The translations under genes were made by a program, and so were the position numbers. Positions 1-10,006 of a stretch of 64,000 nt of DNA are shown here, piece by piece. A model generated the notes under the pieces. It searched no databases, was not told where the DNA came from, and saw only the letters and a program-made list of their open reading frames with translations. Position 1 is the first letter of the stretch. Each line of letters starts with the position of its first letter. This stretch comes from Brackiella oedipodis DSM 13743 (GTDB lineage Bacteria; Pseudomonadota; Gammaproteobacteria; Burkholderiales; Burkholderiaceae_B). The stretch covers positions 261,541 to 325,540 of the forward strand of contig NZ_KK211206.1 of NCBI RefSeq assembly GCF_000621025.1, in the 5' to 3' direction.

Positions 1-262
1 CTTCACCAAACTTGTCATTGAATAAGGCTGTAAGCGCCTCAATAGCCTGGGCTTGGTCGTTGCCTTCGGCGTCTAAGACGACGGTGGTGCCTTTTCCGGC
101 AGCCAGCATCATCACGCCCATAATACTTTTGGCATTCACCCGTTGCTCGCCACGACTGATAAAAATTTCACTTTCAAATTGACTCGCTAGTTGTGTGAGC
201 TTAGCGGCGGCACGCGCATGCAGCCCCAATTTATTACTGACTTCGATGGCTTTTTTTTCCAT
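1..262 (-). CDS. ptsH: Phosphocarrier protein HPr (partial, 3' end off the window)
   Basis: HPr is the small cytoplasmic phosphocarrier of the phosphotransferase system; it takes phosphate from enzyme I and gives it to EIIA proteins. I translated the minus strand from the ATG at 262-260: 87 codons are open and run off the left edge. The phospho-acceptor motif GLHARAAAKL (His about residue 15) and the regulatory serine motif AKSIMGVM (Ser about residue 46) are both present. The serine motif is the site used by HPr kinase in organisms that have it. The gene follows the EIIA gene by 24 nt, so they form one operon; the next gene, off the window, would typically be ptsI. The visible part is close to full length, since the family is about 85-90 residues. 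A GGAG lies 13 nt upstream, which is rather far for a ribosome binding site. Confidence 0.93.
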   Translation of the reverse strand, partial: MEKKAIEVSNKLGLHARAAAKLTQLASQFESEIFISRGEQRVNAKSIMGVMMLAAGKGTTVVLDAEGNDQAQAIEALTALFNDKFGE

Positions 263-286
263 ATGATTAAATAAGCTCCGAATAAT

Positions 287-691
287 TTATGCAGACTCAG
301 TGACCAGCAATTGCAGCCCCTTATTGGCACCATTGAGCGCTTTTTGGGACAAGGCTATGGGATCGAGTTGACGATTGGCGTAACTAGAAATCAGCATACA
401 GGCATTGAGACCAAACACCGCTTGCGCATTGCGATGTTGCTCTCTGAGGACAGTGACACAGTCCTTAGTGATATTGGCGGGTGTAGCGCCAATTAAATCA
501 TTTAAGAATAAAAAATTCTGGTTGTCGCTATTGAGCAGAAGATGAGTGATACGTCTACAGGCGCTATGCCGACATTCATCGGCATGGATATTAAAGGCAT
601 AGACATTTTGTAAGTCACTGTAGACATGTTTTAGTAAATCTTCAAATGCGCCCGCTAAGGGCGCATGAGCAATAATTACAATCGCAGTCAT
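287..691 (-). CDS. PTS EIIA component, mannose/fructose (Man) family
   Basis: A 134-residue stand-alone EIIA domain of the mannose family. The phosphorylated histidine is His9 in the N-terminal strand-loop (IIAHAPL), and the family motif DLIGATPAN follows around residue 65. Proteobacteria such as Bordetella, Neisseria and Burkholderia relatives carry this EIIA next to HPr and EI without any sugar permease, so the system is thought to be regulatory rather than a sugar importer. No EIIB or EIIC gene is visible here, which fits that reading. It lies 8 nt downstream of gshB and 24 nt upstream of ptsH on the same strand, so the three are probably co-transcribed. The regulatory role is inferred from family and context, not shown by the sequence. 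Confidence 0.88.
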   Translation of the reverse strand: MTAIVIIAHAPLAGAFEDLLKHVYSDLQNVYAFNIHADECRHSACRRITHLLLNSDNQNFLFLNDLIGATPANITKDCVTVLREQHRNAQAVFGLNACMLISSYANRQLDPIALSQKALNGANKGLQLLVTESA

Positions 692-699
692 TATTGAAC

Positions 700-1671
700 C
701 TATGAATGGGAAGTTTGCTGTAGAACCTGCAACAACTCATTGGCAAAGTGCGCGGCCACATTAAAGTCCGTTTGCGCGGAGATTTCTACAAAGCAAGTAG
801 GACTGGTGACGTTAATTTCAGTGATATGTGTACCAATAATATCCAAACCAATCAAAAATAAGCCTTGTGGCGCCAGACGACTACCGATGAACTCGGCAAT
901 AGCCTTGTCATTATCATTAATGGGTTGCGCGACGCCCTTGCCGCCTGCGGCTAGATTGCCTCGGTTTTCACCATGCGATGGCATTCTGGCGAGGACATAC
1001 GGTATTGGTTTGCCATTGATGATCAGAACCCGCTTATCGCCTGCCGTGATCTCTGGCAGGTATTTTTGGATCATAATAGTCTGTTGCCCACCACGGCTGA
1101 GCACTTCAATCACCGAATTAAAGTTAGCATCGTCGGGTTTAAGTCTAAAAATGCCTTGTCCGCCCATGCCATCTAGCGGCTTGACGACGACATCTTGATG
1201 CTCTTTATAAAATTCTTTAAGCAGTGAGGCCCGACTGGTAATTAAAGTCGGCGCGGTATATTGTGGGAATTCGCTGATCGAGAGTTTTTCGGGATAATTG
1301 CGAATGGCACGCCCTGAGTTAAAGACCCTCGCCCCTTGATGCTCCGCTCTCTCTAGCATATGCGTGGCATAAAGGTATTCCATATCAAAAGGCGGATCTT
1401 TACGCATCACCACAGCACTAAAGTCCTTGAGTGCTTGCGTTTGCGGCTCTGATTCATACTGCCACCATTGCGTTGTGTGTAAGTCTGCTTGAGGAACAAT
1501 AGAAATTTGTTGGGTTGTGGCATATACCGTGCCCATTTGCACAAAAAGATCCGATTGCAAACAAACGCTAATCTTACAGTCACGCGCTTGCAGCGCTTGC
1601 ATCATGGCGACGGAGGTGTCTTTGTAGGCAGATAATTTGGGTAACGGATCAATAATAAATAATATATGCAT
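700..1671 (-). CDS. gshB: Glutathione synthetase
   Basis: Joins gamma-glutamylcysteine and glycine with ATP, the second step of glutathione synthesis, in the cytoplasm. The 323-residue length matches the proteobacterial GshB family (about 316-320). It shows the N-terminal GSH-synthetase domain (MHILFIIDPLPKL), then an ATP-grasp domain with the glycine-rich loop PLDGMGGQGIF around residue 190, and the C-terminal metal-binding stretch EINVTSPT near residue 285. Start ATG at 1671 is the only sensible one. It is the first gene after a terminator following infC and leads into the EIIA-HPr genes, an arrangement common in betaproteobacteria. Confidence 0.96.
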   Translation of the reverse strand: MHILFIIDPLPKLSAYKDTSVAMMQALQARDCKISVCLQSDLFVQMGTVYATTQQISIVPQADLHTTQWWQYESEPQTQALKDFSAVVMRKDPPFDMEYLYATHMLERAEHQGARVFNSGRAIRNYPEKLSISEFPQYTAPTLITSRASLLKEFYKEHQDVVVKPLDGMGGQGIFRLKPDDANFNSVIEVLSRGGQQTIMIQKYLPEITAGDKRVLIINGKPIPYVLARMPSHGENRGNLAAGGKGVAQPINDNDKAIAEFIGSRLAPQGLFLIGLDIIGTHITEINVTSPTCFVEISAQTDFNVAAHFANELLQVLQQTSHS

Positions 1672-1691
1672 AATGGACCTTTACAAATACT

Positions 1692-1724
1692 AAAAACCAT
1701 GAGCAATCAAGGACTGCCCATGGT
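1692..1724 (-). terminator. Rho-independent terminator after infC
   Basis: On the minus strand a 10-bp stem (1715-1724 with 1696-1705, one G-U pair) with a 9-nt loop is followed by TTTTT. It lies between the infC stop and the gshB start, so it ends the thrS-infC transcript before gshB. Confidence 0.75.
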
Positions 1725-1784
1725 CTACCTATTTATGAATCTAAGCCTAGCAAACTGCAGCTATGCTGTCTACATAAGACGTGA

Positions 1785-2339
1785 TTAAGACTTGTTTGCG
1801 GCCTGGTTCTTACCGGCAGGTTTGTTACGTCGCGGCGCTAACACCATAATGATTTGACGACCTTCCATTTTTGGCATGGCTTCAGCTTGGGCATCTTCGG
1901 CCACAGCGTCACGCACACGGTGCAAGACTTTCATACCAATATCTTGGTGCGCCATTTCGCGACCTCTAAAGCGCAATGATACTTTAACTTTATCGCCATC
2001 AGCAATAAAGCGCTTGACATTGCGCAGTTTAACCTGAAAGTCACCTTCATCGGTGGCAGGACGAAACTTCACTTCCTTGACTTGGATAATTTTTTGTTTC
2101 GCCTTGGCTTCTTGTTGTTTTTTCTGTTCTTGATATTTGAACTTACCGTAGTCAATTAGACGGCACACCGGCGGCTTAGCTTGGGGGGCAAATTCTACCA
2201 AGTCTAAACCCGCCTCTTCGGCCATACGTTGCGCCTCTTGGATAGCGACGACTCCAATTTGATCGCCTTTTGCATCGACTAGGCGAACCTCTGGGACACG
2301 GATTTCCGCATTAATGCGGTGATGTTTATCGTTTGCGAT
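1785..2339 (-). CDS. infC: Translation initiation factor IF-3, apparent ATC start
   Basis: IF-3 binds the 30S subunit, prevents premature 50S joining and checks the start codon-anticodon pairing. The first ATG (2225) would begin at [12 protein letters not shown] and cut off most of the N-terminal domain. The frame stays open upstream through [20 protein letters not shown], the conserved IF-3 N terminus. An AGGAG at 2348-2352 is 8 nt before an ATC codon at 2339-2337 (reading [11 protein letters not shown]), so I start there and get 184 residues. An in-frame ATT at 2345 is only 2 nt from the AGGAG. Rare AUU/AUA/AUC starts are typical of infC and allow IF-3 to repress its own translation. The central linker and C domain ([33 protein letters not shown]) are intact. 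It follows thrS by 23 nt. The usual rpmI and rplT do not follow. Confidence 0.93.
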   Translation of the reverse strand: MANDKHHRINAEIRVPEVRLVDAKGDQIGVVAIQEAQRMAEEAGLDLVEFAPQAKPPVCRLIDYGKFKYQEQKKQQEAKAKQKIIQVKEVKFRPATDEGDFQVKLRNVKRFIADGDKVKVSLRFRGREMAHQDIGMKVLHRVRDAVAEDAQAEAMPKMEGRQIIMVLAPRRNKPAGKNQAANKS

Positions 2340-2362
2340 ATTAATATCTCCTAATAATCAAA

Positions 2363-4300
2363 TTAAGCAATAACATTACGACGCTCAGTAATATCATCTG
2401 AGAGTCGTTGAATAAAATCTGTGAGTGTCATGGTACCTAAATTCAGGTTACCACGAGCCCTGACGGCGACCGCTTGCTGCTGTTGCTCCTGTTCACCTAC
2501 CACCAAAATATATGGGACTTTTTGCATCGCATTTTCACGCACTTTACGAGAGATTTTTTCGTTGCGCAAATCGGCTCTAACGCGGAATCCCTTAGCGAGC
2601 AAGGCTTGTTCGACGTCTTTGGCGTAGTCGTTAAAGTTTTCTGAAATAGTACAAATTACGGCATGCTCGGGTGCCAACCACGGCGGCATTGCTCCACTAT
2701 GTTGCTCGATGAGTACACCTATAAAACGCTCGAGAGAGCCTAAAATAGCCCGATGCAACATGACGGGCGTTTGCCGTTTGTCATCTTGATCAACATACTC
2801 TGCACCTAAGCGTTTAGGCATAGAGAAATCCACCTGAATCGTCCCGCATTGCCAATGACGGCCAATCGCGTCCTTGAGCGTATATTCAATTTTGGGGCCA
2901 TAAAATGCCCCCTCGCCTGGAGAGATTTCAAACTCACAGCCAGAATTATGCAGACTCTGAATCAAAGCTTGTTCGGCTTTATCCCATACTTCATCGCTAC
3001 CGATGCGTTTTTCGGGGCGAGTGGCGACCTTATAGAGCACATTTTCAAAACCAAAGTCGCGATAAACTTTTTGTAAGAGCGCCGTAAATTTATAACACTC
3101 CTCTTGGAGTTGTTCTTCGGTACAGAAAATATGACCATCATCTTGAGTAAAACCGCGCACTCGCATCAAACCATGCAGAGAACCAGAAGGCTCATTACGA
3201 TGACATTGACCAAATTCACCATAGCGAATCGGTAACTCACGATAAGAGTGTAAACTGGAGTTAAAAATCTGCACGTGGCCTGGACAGTTCATAGGTTTAA
3301 GACCGTAAACCCGATTTTCGGATTCGGTAATAAACATATTTTCTTTGTAGTTATCCCAATGACCGGTTTTCTTCCAAAGAGAAAGGTCTAAAATTTGCGG
3401 TGCCTTAATCTCTTGGTAGCCGTTTTGGACATAGACACGGCGCATATATTGCTCGATTTGTTGCCAAATCTGCCAGCCCTTACTATGCCAAAAAATCAGG
3501 CCTGGGGCTTCGTCCTGAAAATGGAATAAATCCAATTCTCTACCGAGCTTACGGTGATCGCGTTTCTCGGCCTCTTCGAGCATGAACAAATAATCTTTTT
3601 GTTCTTCTTTAGTGGCCCAAGCGGTACCGTAAATACGTTGCAACATCTCATTGTCGCTATTACCACGCCAATAGGCCCCTGCCACTTTCATGAGTTTGAA
3701 GACTTTAAGCTTGCCGGTAGACGGCACATGCGGTCCGCGACATAAATCAATGAAGTTGCCTTCGCGATACATAGAGAGTTCTTCATCTTGCGGAATGGAT
3801 TCAATAATCTCGGCCTTATAATCCTCACCAATTTTTTTGAAGTACGCTAAGGCTTGATCACGCGACCACACTTCACGCGTTACGACCTCGTCTTTTTTGG
3901 CGAGTTCATGCATGCGTTTTTCGATTTTTTGTAAATCATCGGGCGTAAAAGGACGCTTGTAAGCAAAATCGTAGTAAAAACCGTCTTTGATGACTGGGCC
4001 AATTGTCACTTGAGCCTCTGGATAGAGCTCTTGGACGGCATAAGCCATTAAATGAGCCGTGGAGTGACGAATAATGTCTAGACCCTCTGGATCTTTGGCC
4101 GTCAAAATACTTAATTGACAGTCTTGCGTTAGTGGATAGTTAGTGTCGACTAATTTAGCGGTTTCTTGACCCGTGGTTTGAATTTTGCCGGCAATGGCGG
4201 CTTTTGCTAGACTGGTGGCAATATTGGCCGCCACTTGAGCGACTGTTGTATTTTCTGGGACTTGTTTGACCGAACCGTCGGGTAAACTAACTTGAATCAT
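2363..4300 (-). CDS. thrS: Threonyl-tRNA synthetase
   Basis: Charges tRNA-Thr in the cytoplasm. At 645 residues it is full length (E. coli 642). Domains in order: TGS domain (about 1-62), editing domain with the HSTAHLM motif (about 79-85) that removes mischarged serine, class II catalytic core with [11 protein letters not shown] (zinc cysteine) and motif 2 [19 protein letters not shown], motif 3 [14 protein letters not shown], and a C-terminal anticodon-binding domain. Start ATG at 4300 has AAGG 6 nt upstream. The leader contains a terminator-like hairpin ending just before that AAGG, suggesting attenuation. It is transcribed with infC, the usual order. Confidence 0.97.
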   Translation of the reverse strand: MIQVSLPDGSVKQVPENTTVAQVAANIATSLAKAAIAGKIQTTGQETAKLVDTNYPLTQDCQLSILTAKDPEGLDIIRHSTAHLMAYAVQELYPEAQVTIGPVIKDGFYYDFAYKRPFTPDDLQKIEKRMHELAKKDEVVTREVWSRDQALAYFKKIGEDYKAEIIESIPQDEELSMYREGNFIDLCRGPHVPSTGKLKVFKLMKVAGAYWRGNSDNEMLQRIYGTAWATKEEQKDYLFMLEEAEKRDHRKLGRELDLFHFQDEAPGLIFWHSKGWQIWQQIEQYMRRVYVQNGYQEIKAPQILDLSLWKKTGHWDNYKENMFITESENRVYGLKPMNCPGHVQIFNSSLHSYRELPIRYGEFGQCHRNEPSGSLHGLMRVRGFTQDDGHIFCTEEQLQEECYKFTALLQKVYRDFGFENVLYKVATRPEKRIGSDEVWDKAEQALIQSLHNSGCEFEISPGEGAFYGPKIEYTLKDAIGRHWQCGTIQVDFSMPKRLGAEYVDQDDKRQTPVMLHRAILGSLERFIGVLIEQHSGAMPPWLAPEHAVICTISENFNDYAKDVEQALLAKGFRVRADLRNEKISRKVRENAMQKVPYILVVGEQEQQQQAVAVRARGNLNLGTMTLTDFIQRLSDDITERRNVIA

Positions 4301-4309
4301 ACTAACCTT

Positions 4310-4338
4310 AAAACAAAAACACGACTGCGAGAGTCGTG
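4310..4338 (-). promoter_or_regulatory. Terminator-like hairpin (possible attenuator) in the thrS leader
   Basis: On the minus strand CACGACT-CTCGC-AGTCGTG forms a perfect 7-bp stem with a 5-nt loop and is followed directly by TTTTTGTTTT, then AAGG and the thrS ATG. No gene on this strand ends upstream within 240 nt (the next gene diverges), so the signal sits inside the thrS leader rather than at the end of another gene. I found no leader peptide or T-box with certainty. Confidence 0.55.
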
Positions 4339-4580
4339 CTCAAATAGAACATAAGCCGATTTTAACACTTTTGTGAAATTCACATATATAAAATGTCTCT
4401 TCTGAGCGCACAGGGGGCTGGACTGTGGTTTTAAAGCCAAATTAAAGACATTTTGCGGATGGATCATTAAGGTTTATACATAGAGAACTCGCTTAAGTTC
4501 CTAAAAGATTCGGTGATGCTAGTGCAAAGCTAGCAAACACTGCTAAACTCTTAGTATTTTCAACTTATAGAGAATTACAC

Positions 4581-5264
4581 ATGGGCAAACCGCTGAGCCG
4601 TTTAATAATCCTAATCATATCGATTCTGTTGATTGCTTATATCGCGATGTCATTTTATGGTGCCTTTACACGCAAACCTGTGAAGAATTTGCCAGAGCAA
4701 ACCACGGGAGATAGTCAAGTGGCTCCCGAAGTTAATCAAGATCCCGGTGACAACACCAATCAAGACGATCAGCAAACCAGTTCAGGAGAGATTCAAGGGG
4801 CCGAGGAATTTGCTACACAAAATGCCGATACCTCTGAAGAGCCTAGCGATGAAAGTGGCCAATTAATTCGCGATAATCCAGAACTGCAAGGCGCGGTACC
4901 GGATATCCCAGCGGCCCCCGATGCAGCAACGAAGTCTGAAGACACGACCGCAAATACGCAGTCTAGCTCAGATGACACGCAGACTGAGTCTGCACGGGTG
5001 AACAACCCAACGCCTGCGCCCGTCACGCCTGACTCATCCTCTGCGAATAGCTTCGAGCACTCGAGTCAAGATCAATTTCCTGATCCCATTTTTGAAGATA
5101 ATGCCCAGGGCACGAGTGCCGCACCTAGCAAAGCCTCAGGAAATCATTCTGCTTTTCCTGCACCGATTATAGAGGCTGAGCCACCACGTTTTAATGCCCA
5201 GCCGTCACGACGCGCTCCGCAGCAGCCGTCACGCAGTAATAGCGTCTTTCCTGATCCTGAGTAG
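4581..5264 (+). CDS. Membrane-anchored acidic low-complexity protein, unknown function
   Basis: I do not recognise this family. The 227-residue product starts MGKPLSRLIILIISILLIAY, a single N-terminal membrane segment (about 7-28) preceded by basic residues, so the rest should lie in the periplasm. From residue 40 onward it is rich in Asp, Glu, Ser, Thr, Gln and Pro with almost no hydrophobic core, and is probably disordered. The C-terminal half carries a short repeated motif, FPDPIFED, FPAPIIEAE and finally FPDPE at the very end. Start ATG at 4581 has a modest AGAG upstream. It is a lone gene between divergent thrS and convergent lon, with a bidirectional terminator after it. Possible roles such as an envelope linker are guesses. 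Confidence 0.72.
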   Translation: MGKPLSRLIILIISILLIAYIAMSFYGAFTRKPVKNLPEQTTGDSQVAPEVNQDPGDNTNQDDQQTSSGEIQGAEEFATQNADTSEEPSDESGQLIRDNPELQGAVPDIPAAPDAATKSEDTTANTQSSSDDTQTESARVNNPTPAPVTPDSSSANSFEHSSQDQFPDPIFEDNAQGTSAAPSKASGNHSAFPAPIIEAEPPRFNAQPSRRAPQQPSRSNSVFPDPE

Positions 5265-5310
5265 CGAGTACGGTATCCAGCGTCGGCGGCGTACTCTACG
5301 CGTGCAACAA

Positions 5311-5335
5311 ATAACCCGCTCATTGAGCGGGTTAT
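5311..5335. terminator. Bidirectional terminator between the acidic protein gene and lon
   Basis: An 11-bp perfect stem (5311-5321 with 5325-5335, ATAACCCGCTC / GAGCGGGTTAT) has a 3-nt loop. It is flanked by A-rich sequence on the left and TTATTTG on the right, so it can serve both converging genes. Confidence 0.85.
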
Positions 5336-5382
5336 TTATTTGATAGTGGCTTGTTTAACGTACTAATTGCTCGTAAATACCA

Positions 5383-7890
5383 CTAGTGTTTGGTACTGGC
5401 CTGATTGCTATGCTCGCCACTCTCATTGCGCATAAGAGCTTTGCGAGTGAGCTCAGCAATTTGAGCCTCGGTTAATGGCTCAGGTAAACGCTCTAACGCC
5501 ACTTCCAACACTTTGTCAATCCAACGCACTGGAATAATCTCCAATTTGTTTTTGACTTTGTCTGGGATCTCACTGAGATCTTTGACATTTTCTTCGGGAA
5601 TGAGGACCGTTTTGATGCCGCCTCTGTGTGCCGCTAAGAGTTTCTCTTTGAGACCACCAATGGCTAGCACCTCGCCTCTTAGGGTGATTTCACCAGTCAT
5701 CGCCACATCGGCACGCACTGGAATGCCAGATAAAGCTGAAATCAAGGCGGTGGTAATTGCAATCCCGGCGGAAGGACCATCCTTAGGCGTAGCCCCTTCT
5801 GGAACATGGATGTGAATGTCTTTTTTCTCAAAAACCACATCTTCAAAGCCCAGTTTGTAGGCGCGGGAACGCACAACAGTACGCGCCGCTTGCATCGATT
5901 CCTTCATGACATCACCCAGTGAACCCGTATACTGGATATTGCCTTTACCACTCATGGTAGCGACCTCAATGGTGAGTAAATCACCGCCCACTTCGGTCCA
6001 TGCTAAACCAGTGACTTGACCGACTTGGTTTTCTTTTTCGGCCATACCGAAATTGAACTTGCGCACACCTAAGTACTTATCAAGGTTTTTGGCATTGACC
6101 TTGACCGTTTTAGACGTCGCTTTAGTGCTAGATTTTGTGCTAGCTTTAGTCGCCTTTTTGCTGCGAGGGTTAGAGGCTTTGGCCGCATCCTCAGCCAGTG
6201 AGACCTCTTTGACAACTTTACGACAAATTTTAGAAATCTCACGTTCCAAACCACGAACCCCCGCTTCACGTGTGTAGTAACGCACAATATCACGGATCGC
6301 GGTCTCTGCAATCTCTAACTCCTCTGGTTTAAGACCGTTATTTTTGAGGAGTTTAGGAATTAAGTGATCTTGAGCAATGTGGATTTTTTCGTCCTCGGTA
6401 TAGCCAGATAAACGAATCACCTCCATGCGGTCCAATAAGGCCGCTGGGATATCCAGGGTATTACTGGTAGCCACAAACATCACATCAGATAAATCGTAAT
6501 CAACCTCGGTGTAATGATCTTGGAACGTATGGTTTTGTTCTGGGTCCAGTACTTCGAGTAAGGCCGAAGCTGGATCACCTCTAAAGTCCATACCAAGTTT
6601 GTCGATTTCATCCAATAAAAAAAGTGGATTACGGACACCTACCTTGCTCATGTTTTGGAGGATTTTGCCAGGCATGGCACCAATATAGGTACGACGATGA
6701 CCTCGAATTTCGGCCTCGTCTCGGACGCCCCCTAAAGCCATACGCACGTATTTGCGGTTAGTGGCTTTGGCGATTGATTGGCCAAGCGACGTCTTACCGA
6801 CCCCCGGAGGCCCCACTAAACATAGAATCGGTGCTTTAAGTTTACCGACCCGATTTTGGACAGCGAGATATTCGATAATGCGTTCTTTGACACGTTCTAG
6901 ACCATAGTGATCCGCGTTCAATATGTCCTCAGCATTGCTCAGTGAATGGCTGACACGACTTTTTTTCTTCCAAGGCAAATCTACTAGCACATCAATGTAG
7001 TTACGCACCACACTCGCCTCGGCCGACATCGGCGACATGAGTTTGAGTTTTTTGAATTCAGACAACGCCTTTTCTTCGACCTCTTTAGGCATTTGTGCTT
7101 TTTTGATTTTGCTCTCAAGCTCGTCAAGATCAGCACCGTCCTCGCCCTCACCAAGTTCTTTTTGGATGGCTTTGACTTGCTCATTGAGATAATAGTCGCG
7201 TTGGCTTTTTTCCATTTGTTGCTTAACACGACCACGGATGCGTCTTTCGGACTGCAGAATTTGGATCTCACCACCGATGTGGCCAAGGATACGCTCTAAG
7301 CGCTCAGTCACATTCGTGAGCTCAAGCAATTGTTGCTTTTCTTCTTGCTTGATCGGCATATGCGCGCAAATTGTATCGGCTAAAGCATCGGCGTCATCAA
7401 TCGCATTGATATTGTTGGAGACTTCGGGTGGGATTTTTTTGTTGAGTTTGACGTAATGGTCAAATTGCTCGAGGATCATGCGACGTAAAGCTTCGGTTTC
7501 GTCGGCATGCGCAGCCACCTCTGTAGGCACGGGCTGGGCTTGCGCCACAAAATACTCGCCATTGTCCTTAATGGCACTAATATCGGCACGCTCTGTACCC
7601 TCGACCAGCACCTTAATGGTACCGTCTGGTAGTTTGAGCAATTGCAAGATATTCGCAAACACACCCATGCTGTAGATATCTTCGGCTTTTGGATCATCCT
7701 CACTCGCCGTTTTTTGGGCCACTAAAATGACCTCTTTACCGTGTTCCTCGGTGGCTGCTTCGAGAGCGCTAATAGATCGCGCGCGACCCACGAAGAGCGG
7801 AATCACCATATGTGGAAAGACCACCACGTCGCGTAATGGCAAGACAGGTAATTCTTTGCTGGTTGTCATCGTTGTATCTTTTGTAGTCAT
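5383..7890 (-). CDS. lon: ATP-dependent protease La (Lon)
   Basis: A cytoplasmic hexameric AAA+ serine protease that removes damaged and regulatory proteins. The 835 residues hold the N-terminal LON substrate domain ([16 protein letters not shown] near residue 14), the AAA+ module with Walker [12 protein letters not shown] (about 370) and Walker B FLLDEIDK, and the protease domain with the catalytic serine in KDGPSAGIA and the lysine in [14 protein letters not shown]. Between the AAA+ and protease domains is a Lys/Ser/Thr/Ala-rich insert of about 35 residues ([17 protein letters not shown]) that makes it longer than E. coli Lon (784). Start ATG at 7890 has AGGA upstream; a second ATG at codon 8 is also possible. 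It lies downstream of clpX, separated by a terminator-like hairpin. Confidence 0.97.
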   Translation of the reverse strand: MTTKDTTMTTSKELPVLPLRDVVVFPHMVIPLFVGRARSISALEAATEEHGKEVILVAQKTASEDDPKAEDIYSMGVFANILQLLKLPDGTIKVLVEGTERADISAIKDNGEYFVAQAQPVPTEVAAHADETEALRRMILEQFDHYVKLNKKIPPEVSNNINAIDDADALADTICAHMPIKQEEKQQLLELTNVTERLERILGHIGGEIQILQSERRIRGRVKQQMEKSQRDYYLNEQVKAIQKELGEGEDGADLDELESKIKKAQMPKEVEEKALSEFKKLKLMSPMSAEASVVRNYIDVLVDLPWKKKSRVSHSLSNAEDILNADHYGLERVKERIIEYLAVQNRVGKLKAPILCLVGPPGVGKTSLGQSIAKATNRKYVRMALGGVRDEAEIRGHRRTYIGAMPGKILQNMSKVGVRNPLFLLDEIDKLGMDFRGDPASALLEVLDPEQNHTFQDHYTEVDYDLSDVMFVATSNTLDIPAALLDRMEVIRLSGYTEDEKIHIAQDHLIPKLLKNNGLKPEELEIAETAIRDIVRYYTREAGVRGLEREISKICRKVVKEVSLAEDAAKASNPRSKKATKASTKSSTKATSKTVKVNAKNLDKYLGVRKFNFGMAEKENQVGQVTGLAWTEVGGDLLTIEVATMSGKGNIQYTGSLGDVMKESMQAARTVVRSRAYKLGFEDVVFEKKDIHIHVPEGATPKDGPSAGIAITTALISALSGIPVRADVAMTGEITLRGEVLAIGGLKEKLLAAHRGGIKTVLIPEENVKDLSEIPDKVKNKLEIIPVRWIDKVLEVALERLPEPLTEAQIAELTRKALMRNESGEHSNQASTKH

Positions 7891-7929
7891 ATAATAATTG
7901 TCCTAAAAGACAGTATAGATACATAAAAT

Positions 7930-7961
7930 ATGGGGCTCGAAAGATGAATTTCAAGCCCCAT
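7930..7961 (-). terminator. Terminator-like hairpin between clpX and lon
   Basis: On the minus strand a 13-bp stem (one G-U pair; 7949-7961 with 7930-7942) and 6-nt loop is followed by ATTTTATG. The stem is strong but the T-run is short, so termination may be partial and allow some read-through into lon. Confidence 0.6.
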
Positions 7962-8022
7962 TTAAAGTGCAGAATAACTAAGTATACGTGTCTTAGATCA
8001 TCACGATAATCACGTTATTTAG

Positions 8023-9345
8023 TTAGGATGCTTTGTCACGTGCTGGCTGTTCAGCATCATTTGAAGAAGGCTTAGCACTTAGTTTATCACTTGCTGGCTT
8101 AGCACGATAACTTAAGGAGGGTTTGGCTTGACCGAGTACAGCCACCTTGGTCAAGGTAACTTTTTTGACATCCTCAAGGGAAGGCAAATCAAACATCGTA
8201 TCCATCAAGCTTGCCTCAACAATCGAGCGTAGACCACGGGCTCCCGTCTTGCGAGCAATGGCTTTTTCGGCAATGGCACGCAGAGCCTCGTCAGTGACTT
8301 CAAGCTCCACATCTTCCATTTTCAATAATTGCTGATATTGCTTGATCAAAGCGTTTTTGGGTTCCGTCAGGATTTTGACTAAAGCATCGGTATCAAGCTC
8401 TTGTAAGGTCGCCAATACTGGCAGACGGCCTACTAACTCAGGGATCAAGCCGAATTTAATAATATCTTCAGGTTCGACCATGCTGAAAATTTGACCCACG
8501 CTTTTGTCGGACTTGGCTTGGACAGACGCTGAGAAACCGATGCCGGATTTTTCGGTACGGTTTTGAACCACTTTTTCGAGACCATCAAACGCGCCACCGA
8601 CAATAAAGAGAATATTGGTGGTGTCGACTTGGATGAAGTCTTGGTTAGGATGTTTCCGTCCACCTTGAGGTGCCACAGAAGCCACTGTACCCTCAATTAA
8701 TTTGAGTAGGGCTTGTTGCACCCCCTCACCTGATACATCGCGAGTAATCGAAGGATTCTCTGACTTGCGTGAGATTTTGTCGATCTCATCGATATAAATA
8801 ATCGCTTGTTGCGCTTTATCGATATCGTAATCGCAGTTCTGTAATAGTTTGGTGATGATATTTTCAACATCTTCACCAACATATCCAGCTTCAGTTAAGG
8901 TGGTGGCATCGGCCATGACAAAGGGCACATCAATCATGCGCGCCAAACTTTGTGCCAGTAATGTTTTGCCGGAGCCCGTCGGACCAATCAATAATATATT
9001 ACTCTTAGAGAGCTCAACGCTATCTTCGGATTTATGACCTTGATGTCGAATCCGTTTGTAATGGTTGTAGACAGCCACGGACAGATTACGTTTTGGAATT
9101 TCTTGACCAATCACGTATTGATCAAGAAACGCCTTAATCTCGTGAGGTTTAGGCAATTCCTTCTCTATGCCTTCCTTTAAGGATTCCTGCTCTCTTTCCT
9201 CGAGTAGATTAAAGCTTTCATGCACACATTCATCACAAATAAAGGTGTGGCCCAACCCCGAAATCATTTGATTGACTTCGGATGCTGACTTATTACAAAA
9301 GCTACAAACCATTTCGTCTTTGTCTGACTTTTTTTTGTCTACCAT
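8023..9345 (-). CDS. clpX: ATP-dependent Clp protease ATP-binding subunit ClpX
   Basis: An AAA+ unfoldase that feeds tagged substrates to ClpP. The N-terminal zinc-binding domain is visible (CSFCN ... FICDECV, four cysteines), followed by Walker [16 protein letters not shown], Walker [11 protein letters not shown] and the C-terminal small AAA+ domain. I start at the ATG at 9345, giving 440 residues and beginning [17 protein letters not shown]; it lies 1 nt after the clpP stop, so translation is probably coupled. A TTG four codons upstream, inside clpP, is less likely. The last 35 residues are a Ser/Lys/Ala/Pro-rich tail beyond the family core. Order tig-clpP-clpX-lon is standard. Confidence 0.96.
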   Translation of the reverse strand: MVDKKKSDKDEMVCSFCNKSASEVNQMISGLGHTFICDECVHESFNLLEEREQESLKEGIEKELPKPHEIKAFLDQYVIGQEIPKRNLSVAVYNHYKRIRHQGHKSEDSVELSKSNILLIGPTGSGKTLLAQSLARMIDVPFVMADATTLTEAGYVGEDVENIITKLLQNCDYDIDKAQQAIIYIDEIDKISRKSENPSITRDVSGEGVQQALLKLIEGTVASVAPQGGRKHPNQDFIQVDTTNILFIVGGAFDGLEKVVQNRTEKSGIGFSASVQAKSDKSVGQIFSMVEPEDIIKFGLIPELVGRLPVLATLQELDTDALVKILTEPKNALIKQYQQLLKMEDVELEVTDEALRAIAEKAIARKTGARGLRSIVEASLMDTMFDLPSLEDVKKVTLTKVAVLGQAKPSLSYRAKPASDKLSAKPSSNDAEQPARDKAS

Positions 9346-9346
9346 G

Positions 9347-10006
9347 CTATAACTCAACGTCGCGAGATTCTAAAACTTGATCCACTAACCCAAATTCTTT
9401 GGCTTTGAGAGGGTCCATGTAGTTATCACGCTCAGTATGTTGGCGGATTTCTTCGATAGGTTGCCCTGTGTGTTTGGCCAAGATACCATTGAGGCGATCA
9501 CGCAAGCTAAGAATTTCTTTGGCTTGAATCTCTATGTCTGTGGCCTGACCCTGAGCACCGCCAAGGGGCTGGTGAATCATAATGCGAGAATTCGGCAAGC
9601 TATAACGCTTACCTGGCGCACCCGCACATAATAAAAAGGCACCCATACTCGCCGCTAGCCCCGTACATAGGGTAGAAACTTCGGGTTTAATAAATTGCAT
9701 GGTGTCATAAATCCCCAGGCCGGCATAAACACCGCCACCCGGAGAATTAATATATAAAGACACATCTTTATCAGGGTTTTCTGACTCTAGGAACAGCAAT
9801 TGAGCAACTACTAAATTAGCCGTTTGATCATTTACCTGTCCGACTAAAAAGATGACTCGCTCTTTGAGGAGGCGAGAATAAATATCATAGGAGCGCTCAC
9901 CGCGACCCGATTGCTCAATCACCATAGGGATATAGCCGAGGCTTGATGGGCGCACGGACTCATCCCCATGGATGCTGGCATAAAAATCAGTAAACTTACT
10001 AGACAT
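9347..10006 (-). CDS. clpP: ATP-dependent Clp protease proteolytic subunit ClpP
   Basis: A serine peptidase that forms a double heptameric barrel and works with ClpX (and ClpA where present). The 219 residues contain the catalytic triad: Ser120 in GLAASMGAF, His145 in MIHQPLGG, and Asp194 in ERDNYMD, at the family spacing. The N-terminal region ([20 protein letters not shown]) is the conserved axial-pore segment. Its ATG follows the tig stop without any gap (TAAATG), so the two are translationally coupled; clpX begins 1 nt after its stop. Confidence 0.97.
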   Translation of the reverse strand: MSSKFTDFYASIHGDESVRPSSLGYIPMVIEQSGRGERSYDIYSRLLKERVIFLVGQVNDQTANLVVAQLLFLESENPDKDVSLYINSPGGGVYAGLGIYDTMQFIKPEVSTLCTGLAASMGAFLLCAGAPGKRYSLPNSRIMIHQPLGGAQGQATDIEIQAKEILSLRDRLNGILAKHTGQPIEEIRQHTERDNYMDPLKAKEFGLVDQVLESRDVEL

